Position numbers and translations under genes: made by a program. Positions 45,739-56,722 of a DNA stretch of 64,000 bases are shown one piece after another (within the stretch, counting starts at the first letter, position 1; every line of letters starts with the position of its first letter). This DNA comes from Hyperoplus lanceolatus (Eukaryota; Chordata; Actinopteri; Uranoscopiformes; Ammodytidae), in assembly GCA_026929865.2 (NCBI GenBank), contig CM049416.1, positions 19,557,001 to 19,621,000 of the forward strand, in the 5' to 3' direction. Below the pieces are notes generated by a model, which had not been told where the DNA came from, did not search any database, and was given only the letters and a program-made list of their open reading frames with translations.

Positions 45739-46244
45739 ATTTTTTTATCTACATAGGAGCGGAAATGAGGAAGGAGAATAAAAATCTCACTGATATTTGG
45801 TACCTCTTTGTTTTTCTGTTTGTTGTTTTCTTTTCTTTTTTTTATCGTTCCAAATAAAGATCTCATCCATTCATTCATCTCTCCCTCCTTGTTCCTGTGT
45901 TTCAGTGCAGGTCCTGGTTGGTTGAGCTATATATGAGTTGAGACAAAGGTGACCACATCAGCTGCCCTTTCTGGGCTCCGTTCCATTTCAGTTTCCCTCT
46001 TCATTTTTCACTTTTCTACGTCCTGCACTGTGTGATGCCCGAAACACACCAAACCATCTGTGCAGGTGGGTGAGGGGAGAAATGGGACGCGGCCCAAATG
46101 TGGAACCAGTTTCTGTCTCTCGGCCGGGTGGTTCCACAAGCCAAAGCAATAAAGGTGGACCGCCGCTGAGCCAACAGCTGACAGGAACAGGAACCAATGT
46201 TTGGCCAAGGTCATACAAAACACGCATGCAAATACACACACACA

Positions 46245-46280
<36 letters not shown>

Positions 46281-47923
46281 TGGGGTGAGGGTGTAAATGC
46301 AAATCAGGGTCAAAAGACACGGGGGAAGCATAATTTGGTGATCCAGTTCACAAAGGGGTGTCATAGATCTAATGGTCAGAGAGCACACGGACTGCACTTA
46401 TCCACATTAGTACGCCTTAAACGTTCATTTAATCGCTACCACGCACTACTCCCCCGAGCACAAACTAAAACTCCAGCCTCTGTGATCAGTTTTTCAAAGT
46501 CTGCACCTGTTTTGGTCAGCTACCCCAAAAATCTGCATGCTGCAATTGCACGCCACATAGCCACGAGCTTGAGAAATAGCAAGCGGTGAAAAATTAATGA
46601 GAGGAAAGAAGGAAGAGAGCAGAGAGAATGAGAACACATTTAAAAAAGTCTTAGACAGCAGACGGAAAGCCGGAGGGGGAATTTGAGTTCCTTTTGAAAA
46701 TTAAAGCTTTTGAGAATCCCCCGGGGGTCCAACGTGTGACTGTCTGCAATAGACCTCTCACTGGGCAACGAGAAGAGGTTTTAATTTCAGCTTCGCATTA
46801 GCTGACCACTCTAAACGGACACCGCTGTTACAATCAGGTTAATCAGGCTCGTATAGGCCTCTGAACTTTATATTTTTAATTGCTTTTTTAAAAAACAGAT
46901 GCTGCTTTACAGGGTGCAATCAGAACATCCAAAACAATATCATGATTTTTATCCTTTATTATCTGTGACTTTGTTTTTCGGCTCTTTTTCATTGAGGCAA
47001 GTTTCACATTATTAAAATCAACAAGGTGTGTCCTTGCGTCATTCGTCTGACTTTTACCCGGGGACAAAAATTCATAAACCCCTAAATCTGAATAATTTAC
47101 GAAACCAGCTCGGTTTTACTCCGGTCATAACACAGATAATTAAGCTGGGTTCCAAATCCCATACTCTTTCTTTTTTCTATTGTACATACTACATCTGACC
47201 ATCAAAATAATCTAGTTAGCATGTAGTAGGCATACAGTTGGGACATTTAGTTATTTATTTCATCATAACATTGCGCCTTGATCTTGCCTCTTGCCTATAC
47301 ATCCATCGCATATTTGGTTGTTTTCACTCGGAGGCTCCGTCGATGTGACGTCACTTCCAGTGTGCACTGGATTATGGGTCGAATTTTCCCACAAAAGCTG
47401 TTGATTTCCACACTAAAAATCCCTTACCAGATCTAATAGGGCATCTGGGTATTTTTAACCATTCTGCATCTGATAGAAGAATTGGGCCATCCTAAATCTT
47501 TTTTCTAGCATACTAAATAGCAGGGCTGTATGGGGTATTGGAACGCAGGGTTAGTGTGTAGTATGACAGACATCAGACACAGAGCTGAGGGAACCCCTGC
47601 TCAGCTGCACTGGAGAGGGGAAGGAGGTGTCAGTGGTGTGTAGACACTCCAACACTCTAGAACGCTGTAATTACTGCCAGCAGCAGACAAAGATTAATTA
47701 AAGGAGGAGAAAGACGAATTAATGAGGTCAGCGCAAACACCTCAAGTAGACTTTAAAAAGTTCACAGCATTCTACACTGTGGAGTGTGTAAATGCATGTG
47801 GGAAGTAACGCACACAAAGGAAGAGGACACCATTCAATATCTGTCCGTTTTTCAGTTCAAAAAGAGCCCCATGAGAGATACTGTTACACAAATAAGCACA
47901 CAGAGGATGATTTTTTATTTGCT
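45739..47923. other. Intergenic DNA
   Basis: A mixed CA/CT microsatellite at 46234-46280 and MITE E at 47145-47549. No coding region recognised. Confidence 0.5.
47145..47549 (+). mobile_element. MITE family E, copy 2 (near complete)
   Basis: 'ctgggttccaaatcccatac' at the left and 'attggaacgcagg' at the right as inverted ends. Internal motifs 'ctagttagcatgtagtaggc' and 'cattgcgccttgat' are shared with 3681-4073. Confidence 0.7.
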
Positions 47924-48138
47924 TCAAGATGCTACGAGGAACTTTTAAATATTTCTGACAATCTAATTTTTCATCTGATGGTCATAAATTACAATTAACA
48001 GCAAACGAGACAATCAGTGGGAGGAATGCTATTTTTAAAATAGTTTTTCTTACAGTAATGACTTTGTTATTGGTACGATCACTCAAGAACTACAGCTGGT
48101 GTGCTTAAAACACTACCGCTTTTGTCCAAAGGGGGTGC
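47924..48138 (-). mobile_element. MITE family A, copy 7 (right end missing)
   Basis: 'gatgctacgaggaactttta' through 'actaccgcttttgtccaaag' and 'ggggtgca', then stops before the terminal inverted repeat. Confidence 0.7.
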
Positions 48139-50324
48139 AATATATATTGTTACTTAACAAATGAAAAAAAAATTAAAAACATAGTAGCTTTTATCATTTT
48201 GTGTGCCTTAATGTCAATTGTTACCTTGTTGATTATCAGGCTAATTGATTTCAGCCCACACTCAGCTATACAAAAGTATCCAGCTCTGAGGACGAGGTGG
48301 TCTCCACACCAACCACAGAATAATACTGCAATTCTCCAACAATTATATGTCATACTGTCTAGTTGTGCAAACAGACATCTGGTAAAATTAGATGGCCACT
48401 GAGTTCTGTTGCTGACCTTTCCTGAAATTCATTAAAAAACACTATTTTTCATCCAAATGTATCAGTGTGCCACATGTATCAAATCAGTATTACTGTTCAG
48501 GCTGGACATCAGTTTTCCTATTAAACAAGCGACAACAAATATCGTGTTCAACTTAAATTCCCAACCAAGTATGTCGTCATTATTTAACTTTTTTTTTTTT
48601 TTTTTTAAAGATTAACGATCTTAAGTTTACATCATTAACTGGTCTGTTAGTTCAGGCAACACTGAGGTCTGTGTCAGCTCTGTTCTAGTTTATAAGGCTT
48701 CAAGTTTAATCATTTCTACCAAAGAAAAAAACTGAAAAAAAAAGTCCATAATAGGCCTCAAGATTCTTCAGTCAATAAAAGGAAGAAAATTTTAAAAAAT
48801 GCATTAAAAGAGACTGTAGAATGAAGAGTTGGCAGGTAAGAAAACCAAGACACACAACATTATCTTAGAGTGTGTAGTTTTTAATCTTTTATAAGTTATG
48901 CTCACATTGCACCACACCATGTTATATAACAGCATCTATACATCCTGAGCAGACATCAATATTTGTACAATTTTGTTAGACAGACAGAGGCAAATCTGTT
49001 GATTGAATTGATGCCATCTTTAAAGCACCAGTTAGGAAGAGCACAACGTGAGAATGGCCAACAGCATTGTTCAGAAAAAGTTCAAATGCATCCTTACATT
49101 TACTCGTTTATTGTCTTCAAAAACATTTCCTATTATAGCATGTGAAGGGAAATGTGCCTCATGGTCACATACTTAAGAATCATTTCTCATCTGTACCGTC
49201 AAATCAAAGTAAGGATCCATTTTGATTTTCCTGCACAAAGCCACGTGAGCGAAAGCTTAGAAGAAGATTGTAACCTCGCCTTCAAAGTGCTCGGAACAGG
49301 AAAAGGCTCAGTAGATAAGACAACGTGCAGATAAAATGTGTGTAAAAAGTGGCATATAGAGTTAAAAACAGTGGTACTACAAAACACAAAATGTAAAGAG
49401 TTAAAAAACATGCCTTTTAACATTAGCATGTGGAAATTTAGATCATAAATAATAAATCACAGACTGCAATTTTTTGGGGGTAAGAAACATTTACCTTTGA
49501 TCTAAGCACAAATAGTTCGGATGTACAAAAAGACCCACAGGCATCAAAAGTTTGGGGATTTTAAAATGCTCAATCATTAAAACTTAAAGGTGCTTTTGGA
49601 CAAAAAGGGCTAGTGTTTCTACTACACCAGCTGTTGTTCCTGGATGCGTACCCATGACAAAGGCATTAAGAAAAACTATATAAAGATAGCATTCTTTGCA
49701 CTCAGGGTCTCGTTTGCTGTTACATGTCATTTATTATCATCAGAGGAAAAACAAGATTGTTTCAGAAATATTTAAAAGTTCCTCGTAGCACCTTTAATTC
49801 TATCCATTTTAATTTAATGTCGACCAAAGTGCACCAGAAGTTCTGTCTATGCTGGTGGATTGGAATTTTTTTTTTAACAAAATAACCCATCATACATAAC
49901 AGTACTCCCATTCAGACTAAGGCTGAAGTGTATAGAAAGGGCTCAGAACTGTTCATAATAGAGCACAGGATTACACCACACGCACAATTATTTACCCTCA
50001 AACACAGACATGAAAAAAATCATAGTTCAAAAACATCACAGCGTTACAAATGCCTCAATCGCACTTCCCCACTTCTAACGGCGCGATAGCTTATGTGGAA
50101 TACATACAGCGGAGTTTGAAAATCTCTCACATCTCATGCAATAACGTCCAGCCCCAATGAAATATGGATTAACATTAATTATTCACATTTAAACGGATGT
50201 AAGGATCACAAAACTTTAACCTGTGGATATTAACCTATATATATATATTAGGTAATAAGGATTCAAAACGAACCACTTAAGAAAGACCTGATCGTCACAA
50301 ACACAGTTTTTTTTAATGCACTTG
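48139..50324. other. Region below apaf1, intergenic or extended 3' UTR
   Basis: MITE A copy at 49586-49795, otherwise AT-rich DNA with no coding exon. Another reverse-strand AATAAA (TTTATT at 49108-49113 on this strand) leaves open a longer apaf1 3' UTR. Confidence 0.45.
49586..49795 (+). mobile_element. MITE family A, copy 8 (internal deletion)
   Basis: 'aaaggtgctt' joins directly to 'ttggacaaaaagggctagtg', lacking the usual ~40 bp after the left tip. The right side is intact through 'ttcctcgtagcaccttt'. Confidence 0.75.
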
Positions 50325-50345
50325 TTTTTGTATAAGATACACGGC

Positions 50346-50351
50346 TTTATT
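50346..50351 (-). terminator. Candidate apaf1 polyadenylation signal
   Basis: TTTATT on this strand is AATAAA for apaf1. A GT-rich stretch on the apaf1 strand (reverse of 'cacaaacaca', 50298-50307) follows at a suitable distance. It would give a 3' UTR of about 600 nt. Confidence 0.5.
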
Positions 50352-50409
50352 CATGGTGCATCTACACTCTCAACAGTTGATCTCCATTTAAAGCTGGTGT
50401 AAACTGGTT

Positions 50410-50645
50410 AAAGGCCCTTGGAGGAACTTTCAGTTTGTGTTCATTCTTGCACCCCCTTTGGACAAAAGCGGCAGTGTTTTAACTACGCCAGCTGTAGTTC
50501 CTGGGTGAGCATACCATGACAAAGGCATTAAGAAAAACTATATAAAAATAGCATTCTTTGCACTGATGGTCTTGACATGTCATTTATGATCAGAGGAAAA
50601 ATTTGACTGTTTCAGAAATATTCAAAAGTTCCTCGTAGCACCTTT
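50410..50645 (+). mobile_element. MITE family A copy in the apaf1 3' UTR region
   Basis: 'aaaggcccttggaggaactt', 'ttgcaccccctttggacaaa', 'gacaaaggcattaagaaaaa', ending 'ttcctcgtagcaccttt'. It lies between the apaf1 stop codon and the candidate polyadenylation signal, so it is probably transcribed in the apaf1 mRNA in reverse orientation. Confidence 0.75.
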
Positions 50646-50942
50646 AAGTCCAAGTTAGCAATGTTTGCATGTGAACCCACAGTACCGAATGTGAGTCTCT
50701 GTAATGATCTATTGCGATGCTGTTTTTCTAGAATCAATCTAATGTAAAAGGCTCTAGAAGTGTGTCGTTGGGCGCTGAGATTTGTGAAGCCCCCTGCAAG
50801 TGTCCCTCAATGCAACAGAACATGTCTACAGAACATGCCTACATCAGTCTGTGAAACTGTAGGGTTTGCAAGAAATATGTAGCGTTTAGGTCAGGTGGTG
50901 GAGTTTGGTTTGGTCTTTCGGAGCAGTTTTTTTTTCTCTCTT

Positions 50943-51089
50943 TCACACAACCCGCTCCAGGATGTAGAGGATTCCGATGTTGTCGACGGTGACGAAGGTG
51001 GAGAAGTCTGAGGAGACGTGGATCCTCTTCAGAGCCGTTCCTTTAGGATGGAAGGTCTGCAGAGCCTCTCCTGTCTCCACATCCCACCA
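50943..51089 (-). CDS. apaf1: apaf1 terminal coding exon
   Basis: On the minus strand, the acceptor 'gtgcgtttctgtag' precedes WWDVETGEALQTFHPKGTAL, KRIHVSSDFSTFVTVDNIGI and LYILERVV, then TGA at 50943-50945. It reads 48 codons in phase 0. WWxVxTGExxQTFxxxGTxLKxIHVSxDFxTxVTVDNxGILYIL is the last WD40 blade of APAF1, the cytosolic sensor that binds cytochrome c and assembles the apoptosome to activate caspase-9. The WD40 region is the cytochrome-c-binding, autoinhibitory part of the protein. The convergent position next to anks1b matches the mammalian arrangement. All other exons lie beyond the window. Confidence 0.95.
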   Translation of the reverse strand, partial: WWDVETGEALQTFHPKGTALKRIHVSSDFSTFVTVDNIGILYILERVV

Positions 51090-52033
51090 CTACAGAAACG
51101 CACACAAGAGGAAAGACAGAGACTGTTTAACATATAGATAATGTGGTAATTAGTTTAGCTTTAGAAGGCGCTGGTTGGTGGATTTTTTGTTGTTAACCCC
51201 CTGTTTCCATTCTATAAATTGTTAATCTTTTCTGACCTATAAATAATCATTGTTATTATGTTTTACATGTTGTTATGTTAAACGATACCAAAGTTTCACA
51301 TAATGACGTACATGCATTTAGATGTATTCCCTTTCGACTGTTGGCTGTTGGCTTTCGACTGCTGGCGGGGTGGCTGTGCACAGTGGTACCTTTAAGATAA
51401 GCCAAACTAAGCTAAACTGCAGCACATTGTCACAATCGGAAAAAAACAGAGATTGTGTTCTTGATTGTTTAATCCTATTGCATGTTTAGTCTCTTCGACT
51501 TTGCCGACATAAGAAATGGTTTCACTTAAAAGTGCGGCTTTAAAAATTCTGCACTCAAACATTTAAAAACTGTGGTAAGCTTTTTACAATAAGGTCACAA
51601 TGGATGATCAGGTTGACCCTCTAGTTTACTGTCACGAGTGTGGGTTTAATGCCAACTGGAGGCAGTTGGTTTAGATGTCAAAGATGTCTTTAGGACGTGT
51701 AAATATGGGCAGAAAAACAGGGTTATCTGCAGAAGGCTTCATCTGTATCAGAACTTGAGATGAAGACATAAAACAGACGGATTGACTGAGAGCTTTATAT
51801 CTGCTGCCAAGAAGACCATAATGAATTTAATAGTTTGATATTACCGGATTTAGCCTCCCTCAGGCGCACACACACACACACACACACACACATGAACGCA
51901 CACATGCACGCACAAACCCCCCGCAAGCTTTACTGAGCGATTCCTTTTAATCTCGATTTAAAGTTGACATTTTTCATTCTAGCTCGCTCTCACTGGGATG
52001 AATCATCAAAGGCGTGTCAAGTCAATCATGTAA

Positions 52034-52126
<93 letters not shown>

Positions 52127-52429
52127 AATAAACTTTGACAGTAATAACTATGATAATTTCACATCAAAACTGTAACCTCTTTCTTGGTTTGTCATCTTTC
52201 CATGGGTCAAATCCAATATAAACTTGAATTGATGTTTAACAAAAGGTGTTGAATAACTGTAGGAGTCAGAGGCTAACCCACTGATATTAATAATTCACTT
52301 TGTAAAGATAAATCATGATCCACTTCCTACTAGTACAGGAGCCCTTCACACATAGTAATACGACAGGAAAATACCAGTATTATAGATCAGTGCAAGCAAA
52401 AAAAAACATTAAATCATTTTCATTTCATT
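51090..52429. other. apaf1 last intron, first part
   Basis: No further exon recognised; in particular no motif for the preceding WD40 blade on the minus strand. CA at 51867-51892 and GT at 52041-52125 are simple repeats. Confidence 0.6.
52041..52125. repeat. (GT)n microsatellite
   Basis: 85-bp GT run. Confidence 0.96.
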
Positions 52430-52661
52430 TTTTCATTTAACTTTTATTTATCCTCGAGAAACCAATTGAGGGGTGACCCTCATTTACAATGATGTCGAGT
52501 AAATAAATTCCAAGGAAAAACAACAATACATACACAATATTCAATGCAAATACATCAAATACACAACAACAGGTGAAGAGAGAAAAAAAACAATTGAAAC
52601 ATTTACATAGTGGTGAAGAGTGGCAGCAATTAAAATGAAATGGGTGAAAGTACAATATAGC

Positions 52662-55621
52662 CTAATTAAAACAGTTACAGGTAGAGTTTGGCAGATTTAA
52701 GATAGTTTGTTTAAATTGATTAAAGGATATGAAGGTATTTAGTTTAATTTGTTGCTGTAAGTTGTTCCAGGAGTCGGGGGCACTGAAGCTAAAAGCTGTC
52801 TTTCCCAGCTCAGACCGGGCTTGTGGGACATAAAGCATGAGCATGTCAGTGGAGCGGGTCTGATAAAGCCCATCTGAAATGTGCAACATTTCTGTTAAAT
52901 AACGAGGAAGCTTCCCGGTCAAGGCTTTGTAAATAAAAATATGCCAATGTGCATCACGTCTCTCTTTAAGGGAGTACCACCCAACCTTTTCATATAAAAG
53001 ACAATGGAATAAGCATCTCCTGTGATGAACCTTAAAGCAGAGTGAAAAACAGAGTCTAGGAGTTTAAGACATGAATGAGATGCATGCCGGTAAACCACAT
53101 CACCGTAATCAAGGACAGACATAAAAACTGCCTCAATAATCCTTTTCCTACTAAATAAAGGGAAGGTGGTTTTGTTCCTATAAAAATAGCCAATTTTTTG
53201 TCGTAGTCGACAAACAAGATTTTTTATATGGAAATTAAAAGTGATTTTATCATCTAACCAGATGCCGAGATATTTGTACTCTGTGACTCTTTCAATTAAA
53301 AATCCATTCTTTGTAAAAATATTAAAATCATTAAAAGTTGTAGTTCTTGCTCTGGAGAAACACATATATTTGGTTTTGTCTGTATTAAGAACAAGCCTGA
53401 GGTCCACTAAACAGTCCTGCAGGGTGTTAAAAGAGCTTTGTAGGTTCTGAATAGATTGGTGCACCGAATCGGAAATGCAATACAGTACTGTGTCGTCAGC
53501 GTATAGATGGGCATGACAGTTTTTTAGCGATGAAACAATGTTATTTATATAAATTGTGAAAAGAACTGGACCTAAAATTGAGCCCTGTGGGACACCATTT
53601 GTAACAGTTAAGAACTCAGATTGGTATCTTCCGAGTTTAACTGACTGCTGTCTATCAGAGAGATAATCCCTAAACCAGCTACATGCAGACTGATCAAAGC
53701 CAATGTCATGCAGCCTCTGTAAAAGCAAATGGTGGTCAACAGTATCAAAGGCCTTTGAAAGATCAATAAAAAGTGCTGCACAGTGCTTTTTCTTGTCTAA
53801 TGCTGTAACAATGTTGTCTACAACCAAAGTCACAGCAGAGACAGTACTGTGGCCTGCCCTAAAGCCAGATTGGAATGGGCTCAAAATGGAAGCACTAGTT
53901 AGAAATGTTTTTAACTGATTATTAATAAGTGATTCTAGAATTTTTGCCAGGCATGGAAGTTTGGAAATTGGCCTGTAGTTATTAAGATTATTTTTGTCAC
54001 CACCTTTATGTAAAGGAATTACATGAGCTATTTTCCAAATTTTAGGAACTATTCCAGAGGAGATGGAAAGATTAAAAATATGGGTAATTTGTTTTGATAT
54101 TATATGTGTCGAAAGCTTGATTGAAAACGGATCCAAGTTGTCCTCTCCCATGTACTTCTTGGGGTTGATGGCGAGGAGCGCATCTACAACAACACTTGTG
54201 GGAAGAAGATCAAGGCTGAAAATAGGAGTTTGAGAGACAGGCAGTACGTTACTACTGGTGGTAGAAGGCGTATATCCTCCATTCTGAAAGAGTTGACCAG
54301 CAGCTACAAAATGTTTATTAAAAGCTAAGCCAATCTCTTTTTGATCATTGAGAGTGTGAGCATTTAATTTGATCTGAGTGGGAATTGTGCTAGAATTGTT
54401 TTTATTATAGTTCACAGCTTTCCAAAATAGTGCAGGGTTAGAGTAGCAGTTTGAGATTAATTCAAGGTAATATTCGGATTTGGCTTTCCTGACCATGGCT
54501 GTGCACTTATTCCTAAATTGTCTAAATATTGTCCAATTGGTATTATCTCCAGAGCGTCTAGCTACAGACCATGCTTTATTTCTTTCGGAAAATAAATCAG
54601 ACAGTTCACTTGTAAACCAGGGGTTTGATCTATTTTTTACTCTATGCTTTTTAAGGGGCGCATGCTTGTTTATAATTGAGGTGAAAGTATTGATGAAATA
54701 GTCTAAGGCTAACTCAACATCCAAAATTTGCGTAGTCAGTTGAATGTCACTATGACGGAGATCACTTAAAAAGGCTTGTTCATTAAAAATTTTAAAATTA
54801 CGTTTAATAATGATTTTAGGTTGAGATCTTTTTAAATGAATACTTCTGATACAGGCCACTGGGCAGTGATCATTAATCCCAAGATCAAAAACACCAGCTG
54901 AGACTATTTTATTTATTTTATTTGATAGGATTAAATCGATTAAAGTTGATTTTGCTGGGTTTTTTAGATTAGGTCTTGTGGGCTCAATTATTAATTGTGT
55001 AAGATTAACGCTGCTACAGATTTCTTTGAAAGGTTCAGAGGCACCAGAAAGCCAGTCAACGTTAAAATCACCCATCACAATTACCTCTCTATTTTCATAG
55101 CTGGAGAGCATATGTGCTAGATCGTTTAAGGAGCTAGTTACAGCTGAAGGGGGCCTATACACACCAATTACAACAAAAGAATCATTTGACGATAAAGATA
55201 ATTCTAGCGCGAGAAATTCAAAGCAATTTTGAACAGAGACAGCATGTAAAAGTGTTACAGAATAACAGGATTTTACATAGACAGCCACTCCCCCACCCCT
55301 AGTGTTTCTGTCTATTCTGAATAAGTTATAATCATTTATTGCCACAATAGAGTAATCTGTACTCTTCTTTAACCAGGATTCAGTCAGAATCAAAACATCT
55401 GGATCTGCCTGGGACACTAAAATCTTTACATGGTCTAATTTATCATGCTGCAATAAACTTCTAATATTTAAATGTAGAAAACCCAAGCCCTTTCTTGATT
55501 TGAGAATTTGTGGGGAATTTAGCTTACAGGTAGGAAGCATGGCTTGTTTTTCAGGGTCATACAATACAGGTTTGTGCCTGTAGAGGGAGCCAGCGTTAGA
55601 AGCAGCAGGTGGATGGGCCAT
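52662..55621 (-). pseudogene. LINE ORF2: endonuclease-reverse transcriptase, frameshifted near its C-terminus
   Basis: 900 codons are open from 55621 to 52919. The apurinic-type endonuclease spans about residues 48-258 (LNIRS, TESWL at 80, YRPPS, GDFNVDW at 184, NDHCPV at 250). The reverse transcriptase spans about 530-780 (YRPISKLPCLAKILE, FIDLSKAFDTVDHH, GVPQGSILGPVLF, YADD at 707-710). All catalytic residues I can check are present. Near 52992-52996 an extra AT dinucleotide shifts the frame: the other frame continues with GWYSLKERRD, HWHIFIYKALTGKLP and a further ~85 residues to a stop at 52662. The domain order fits the L2/CR1 (jockey) group. Confidence 0.93.
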
Positions 55622-55777
55622 TGGAGGTGAGAGAGGGCAGTCAGATGTGATGTCCAGAGCTGGAGGAAGGTTTGCAGCACAGATGGAAGGGGAGTATAAT
55701 TCATGTTGAGCAGGACTCCGGGGGGGATCTTTTTTAATGGAGGTTCTTCTGATGGTGTCATGCTGTGGTGAATATCA
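55622..55777 (-). other. In-frame ORF1-ORF2 junction
   Basis: ORF1 ends with TGA at 55775-55777. The following 51 codons down to the ORF2 Met at 55621 contain no stop and are in the same frame as both ORFs, so only one TGA separates them. ORF2 could be made by stop readthrough, by reinitiation, or the TGA could be a mutation in a once-fused frame. Confidence 0.85.
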
Positions 55778-56722
55778 GTCCAAATTAAATGCAATGTGCT
55801 GGATGAAGGTATTGGTTAGTTCTCTTACACCTTTGGTGTTTGGATGGAGGCCCTCAGATTTAAAGAGCTCGTGTCTGGTCCAAAAAGAGTCAAAGTTGCT
55901 GATGAAGCCCAGCATGTTTGCAGAGCAGAAGGACTTCAGCCAGTCATGAAGACTCAGGAGGCGACTGAAGCGCTCTGGGCTTTTAGACAGAGTGGGGGTG
56001 GGACCGGAGAAAATGCAGGTTTTCCCCAAACTCTGCAGGGTGATGGACAAACTCTCTAATTGGGCATAGAGTTTGCATGATTGTTTGTTCATAACATCAT
56101 TTGTCCCAATGTGAAAGATGACAGTGTGGGCTGTAGGGTGGCGGTCGATGAGGGCAGGTGATAGCTCAATGATGTCACATACCTTTCCTCCAGAAAGGCA
56201 ATAGGTGAAGGCACCAGGGAGGTGAAGATATCTAATAATGGAGTCACCAATGACCAGGATCTCTGGCTCCTCATTCATACAGCTCCCTCTGTAGAGTGAC
56301 AGCTTGGATGTGAGTGACAGCATGGATGTGAGGGGCGGGGCATAGCTGCGAGAGTGAGCCGCACCTGTATAGGATACGACATCGCCAGCTGCAGCGATCT
56401 CGGGGATATCAATTTGTAGAGGCACTGATGGATGAGCAGCACGGGACTCACGTCTGAATGGAGCTGGTGGACGGCGGCGATCCTGGCGTTTACCCTGGGG
56501 AGTGGACTGGGTACTTGAACGCGGACGCCTCTGAGCCAATATGGAGCGGGTTGGGACTGGCGACTCGGAGCGGGAGAAAGCAGCCTCAGCTAGCTCTTCC
56601 AGCAGAGCAAAACGGTTGTGCATCAGCACAGGATCTGGCGAGAGTAGAGGGGGAATTTTTCTGCCCTTCTTCACAACAGCCGACCAAGAAGCGTTGGAAG
56701 GTGGAGTGGAGACCGGAGACAC
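55775..56722 (-). CDS. LINE ORF1: SGNH/GDSL esterase protein
   Basis: 315 codons from a Met at 56722. The first ~100 residues are basic and proline/arginine-rich, probably nucleic-acid binding. An SGNH hydrolase domain follows: GDS at 159-161 (nucleophile Ser), GTND at 206-209, and EGLHPN at 290-295 with the catalytic His; the usual Asp of DxxHP is not in its standard place. Esterase ORF1 proteins are typical of CR1/L2 LINEs. The same frame extends upstream to a Met at 56896 but is cut by TAG at 56831-56833 (codon 22); the upstream part looks helical (LSILKAELVSV, SLIHNVLQRQSSLVSRIAAL). Confidence 0.9.
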   Translation of the reverse strand: MSPVSTPPSNASWSAVVKKGRKIPPLLSPDPVLMHNRFALLEELAEAAFSRSESPVPTRSILAQRRPRSSTQSTPQGKRQDRRRPPAPFRRESRAAHPSVPLQIDIPEIAAAGDVVSYTGAAHSRSYAPPLTSMLSLTSKLSLYRGSCMNEEPEILVIGDSIIRYLHLPGAFTYCLSGGKVCDIIELSPALIDRHPTAHTVIFHIGTNDVMNKQSCKLYAQLESLSITLQSLGKTCIFSGPTPTLSKSPERFSRLLSLHDWLKSFCSANMLGFISNFDSFWTRHELFKSEGLHPNTKGVRELTNTFIQHIAFNLD

